Below are positions 62,401 through 64,000 of a stretch of DNA of 64,000 bases, piece by piece (within the stretch, counting starts at the first letter, position 1; every line of letters starts with the position of its first letter). A model generated the notes under the pieces. It was not told the origin of the DNA. It ran no database searches and worked only from the letters and a program-made list of their open reading frames with translations. The position numbers were made by a program, and so were the translations under genes. The stretch is from contig NZ_CP014545.1 in the NCBI RefSeq assembly GCF_001586275.1, positions 3,250,501-3,314,500 on the forward strand, read 5' to 3'. Origin of the DNA: Sphingorhabdus sp. M41 (GTDB lineage: Bacteria > Pseudomonadota > Alphaproteobacteria > Sphingomonadales > Sphingomonadaceae).

Positions 62401-64000
62401 ATGAAAATCAAATATCTTTTGGCTGCCAGTGTTGTCAGCCTGTCTACAGCAGGCCTCATGGCCACGCCGGCGGCGGCACAGTCGACCGGTACTGTCAATT
62501 TCGAGGAAGACGTGATCGTTGTCATGGGTTCCCGCACTAGTGATGTCGGCGGAGTTGAAATCCCCAACACGCCAAAGGCGAAGCAAGTTCTCGACGAAGA
62601 AATCATTCGTCGCCAGCGTCCTGGCCAGACAGTCAATGATATCATCAACCTCGTTCCAGGCGTAAGCTTCCAGAACAACGATCCATGGGGATCGTCCGGC
62701 GGCTCGTTCACGATCCGCGGTTTCAGTGATGACCGTATCTCGCAGACGCTTGATGGCCTGCCACTGAACGATTCGGGCAACTATGCGCTCTATACCAACC
62801 AGCAGGTTGACTCTGAAATCATCGAACAGGTTAACGTGAACCTTGGCGTTACCGACGTTGATAGCCCGACGGCTTCTGCTGTTGGCGGCACGATCAACCT
62901 TCGTACCCGTGAGCCCAGCGACGATTTCAAGCTCACCGGCACGCTTTCGACCGGAAGCACCTTTGCCAAAGGCGACAATGATAACCGCAGCCGGCTTTAC
63001 ATGCGCGGTTTTGGCATGATCGACACTGGCGACATTACCGGTTTCGGCACCAAGGCTTTTGTTTCGGCCAGCTACACTCGCTACAACAATCCATTCAACA
63101 ACTATGGCATTGTCGAGAAGCAGCAATATAACGGTCGTATCTGGCAGGATATCGGCAGTGATGGAGACTTCATTGCCGTCGCCGGCCACTATAACGAAAA
63201 CCGCAACAACTTCTTCGGTTCCTTCTCGCTGGCCAGTTTCCCGCAAACACGGGCAGACCGCTTCTATGACATCAACTATCCTTGCACGGTTGAACTGCCG
63301 GAAGCCGGTACCGCGCAAAGCGACAATAACTGCGGTGCGGAATTTGATCGTCGTTACAATCCTTCCAACACCGGCAACATCCGTGGCGCCTCGCGATTCA
63401 CTTTGGCCGACGGCCTGATTCTCTCGGTCGATCCGAGCTACCAATATGTGAAGGCAAATGGCGGCGGTGACGAAGAGTTGCTTGAGCAGACCCGCAACGT
63501 AGGCGGTGTTCCGATGACCGGCTTCATTCGCGGACGCTATTATTTCGGCCGCGATCTCAATGGTGACGGCGATACGCTTGATGAAGTAACGGGCCACGAT
63601 CCGAGCCAGACACGCACACGGCGTTTCGGTGTCATTTCTAACCTCTCCTACGAACTCAACCCGGACCACCGTTTCCGTCTCGCCTACACCTATGATGATG
63701 CCAACCATCGTCAAACGGGGCAGACCTCGGTTGCCCTTCTCAATGGTGAGATTGCAGACGTCTTCCCGGTCAACAATGGATTGATAACCGCAGACGGTTT
63801 CGAGCTTAACAAGCGCGACCGTCAATCTTACGCGACATTGCACCAGATTTCGGGCGAGTATCGCGGCAATTTCGGTGATCTTGCTGCAGTCATCGGTTTG
63901 CGGGCACCTTTCTTTTCGCGCGAACTGAATCAGAACTGCTACACGACTTCGGCTAGCGGTTTCCTTGACTGTGTCGGTGGCACCAGTGCTGCCTACGAAG
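62401..64000 (+). CDS. TonB-dependent receptor, cut by the window end
   Basis: The first 533 residues of an outer-membrane receptor are present; the frame runs off the window without a stop. The signal peptide ends in ATPAAAQ. The plug contains DVIVVMGSRT, a variant of the usual I-VT-R TonB-box region, then NDIINLVPGVSFQNND, FTIRGFSDDRISQTLDGLPLND and GGTINLRTREP. Barrel strands with Asn/Gly-rich loops follow. ATG at 62401 is the only good start. A long antisense frame across it is a codon-bias shadow. The ligand is unknown. Confidence 0.9.
   Translation, partial: MKIKYLLAASVVSLSTAGLMATPAAAQSTGTVNFEEDVIVVMGSRTSDVGGVEIPNTPKAKQVLDEEIIRRQRPGQTVNDIINLVPGVSFQNNDPWGSSGGSFTIRGFSDDRISQTLDGLPLNDSGNYALYTNQQVDSEIIEQVNVNLGVTDVDSPTASAVGGTINLRTREPSDDFKLTGTLSTGSTFAKGDNDNRSRLYMRGFGMIDTGDITGFGTKAFVSASYTRYNNPFNNYGIVEKQQYNGRIWQDIGSDGDFIAVAGHYNENRNNFFGSFSLASFPQTRADRFYDINYPCTVELPEAGTAQSDNNCGAEFDRRYNPSNTGNIRGASRFTLADGLILSVDPSYQYVKANGGGDEELLEQTRNVGGVPMTGFIRGRYYFGRDLNGDGDTLDEVTGHDPSQTRTRRFGVISNLSYELNPDHRFRLAYTYDDANHRQTGQTSVALLNGEIADVFPVNNGLITADGFELNKRDRQSYATLHQISGEYRGNFGDLAAVIGLRAPFFSRELNQNCYTTSASGFLDCVGGTSAAYE

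Noticed and set aside
62350-63843. A 497-codon open frame on the minus strand
   Set aside because: It is antisense to a clear TonB receptor (signal peptide and plug motifs) and its translation has no recognisable domain; it is a codon-bias shadow.

Overview
The window looks like a chromosomal segment of a Gram-negative alphaproteobacterium, most likely of the order Sphingomonadales. The reasons are three TonB-dependent receptors, many ATGA/TGATG/TTGA-coupled genes, frequent TTG or GTG starts, paired MFS carriers beside short-chain dehydrogenases and acyl-CoA dehydrogenases, and a dispersed inverted repeat of a type common in sphingomonad genomes. The taxonomic call is inference; there is no rRNA gene. 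The only RNA gene recognised is a tRNA-Leu(GAG) at 332-420. No CRISPR array, IS element, integrase or phage gene was seen.

Layout. (1) 0.3-3.5 kb: tRNA-Leu, an M14-type zinc carboxypeptidase-like protein, a lysine-rich membrane protein and a fatty acid hydroxylase/sterol desaturase. (2) 3.7-13.8 kb, minus strand: a tightly coupled operon of substrate-binding lipoprotein, permease, ATPase, NikR-like ribbon-helix-helix regulator, two DUF1989 proteins, urea/guanidine carboxylase and allophanate hydrolase. By gene content this is a guanidine (or urea) nitrogen-assimilation operon. (3) 14.0-20.9 kb, plus strand: two tandem metallo-beta-lactamase-fold proteins (one with a broken metal motif), a beta-propeller lipoprotein, a second fatty acid hydroxylase paralogous to the first, and a TonB receptor, followed by a convergent TPR-sulfotransferase. 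(4) 22.9-25.8 kb: a Tat-exported molybdenum hydroxylase and its [2Fe-2S] subunit. (5) 26.3-33.4 kb: a glycosyltransferase and an RND tripartite efflux operon. (6) 33.4-57.9 kb: a large catabolic region: TonB receptor, two NTF2-fold proteins, a racemase-fold protein, a GntR/FCD regulator, CaiB-type CoA-transferase, HMG-CoA-lyase-like enzyme, HyuA/HyuB, a flavin dehydrogenase, three SDRs, two MFS carriers, an acyl-CoA dehydrogenase pair, and a second molybdenum hydroxylase with cytochrome c and a molybdopterin nucleotidyltransferase. (7) 57.9-62.2 kb: a VUT-family transporter, then a plus-strand salvage cluster (LOG protein, NupC-type nucleoside transporter, 2OG-Fe(II) oxygenase, uridine kinase). 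(8) From 62.4 kb: a TonB receptor cut by the window end.

Two regulatory patterns stand out. A dyad TATTAC-N14-RTAATA embedded in a TTGA(C/T)-type promoter occurs at three places: before each fatty acid hydroxylase paralog, and in the divergent gap between the guanidine operon and the metallo-beta-lactamase pair. This suggests regions 1-3 form one regulon. Separately, the perfect 12-bp palindrome ATTGTATACAAT occurs in both divergent gaps flanking the GntR/CoA-transferase block, which defines the likely GntR operators and ties the racemase arm to the HMG-CoA-lyase/HyuAB arm.

Other points to check are a flavin dehydrogenase whose only well-placed start codon is ATA, a racemase-fold protein without catalytic cysteines, a NikR-like regulator that has lost three of four nickel ligands, and an acyl-CoA dehydrogenase pair that looks like an obligate heteromer. 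All functional assignments come from motif reading without database searches.
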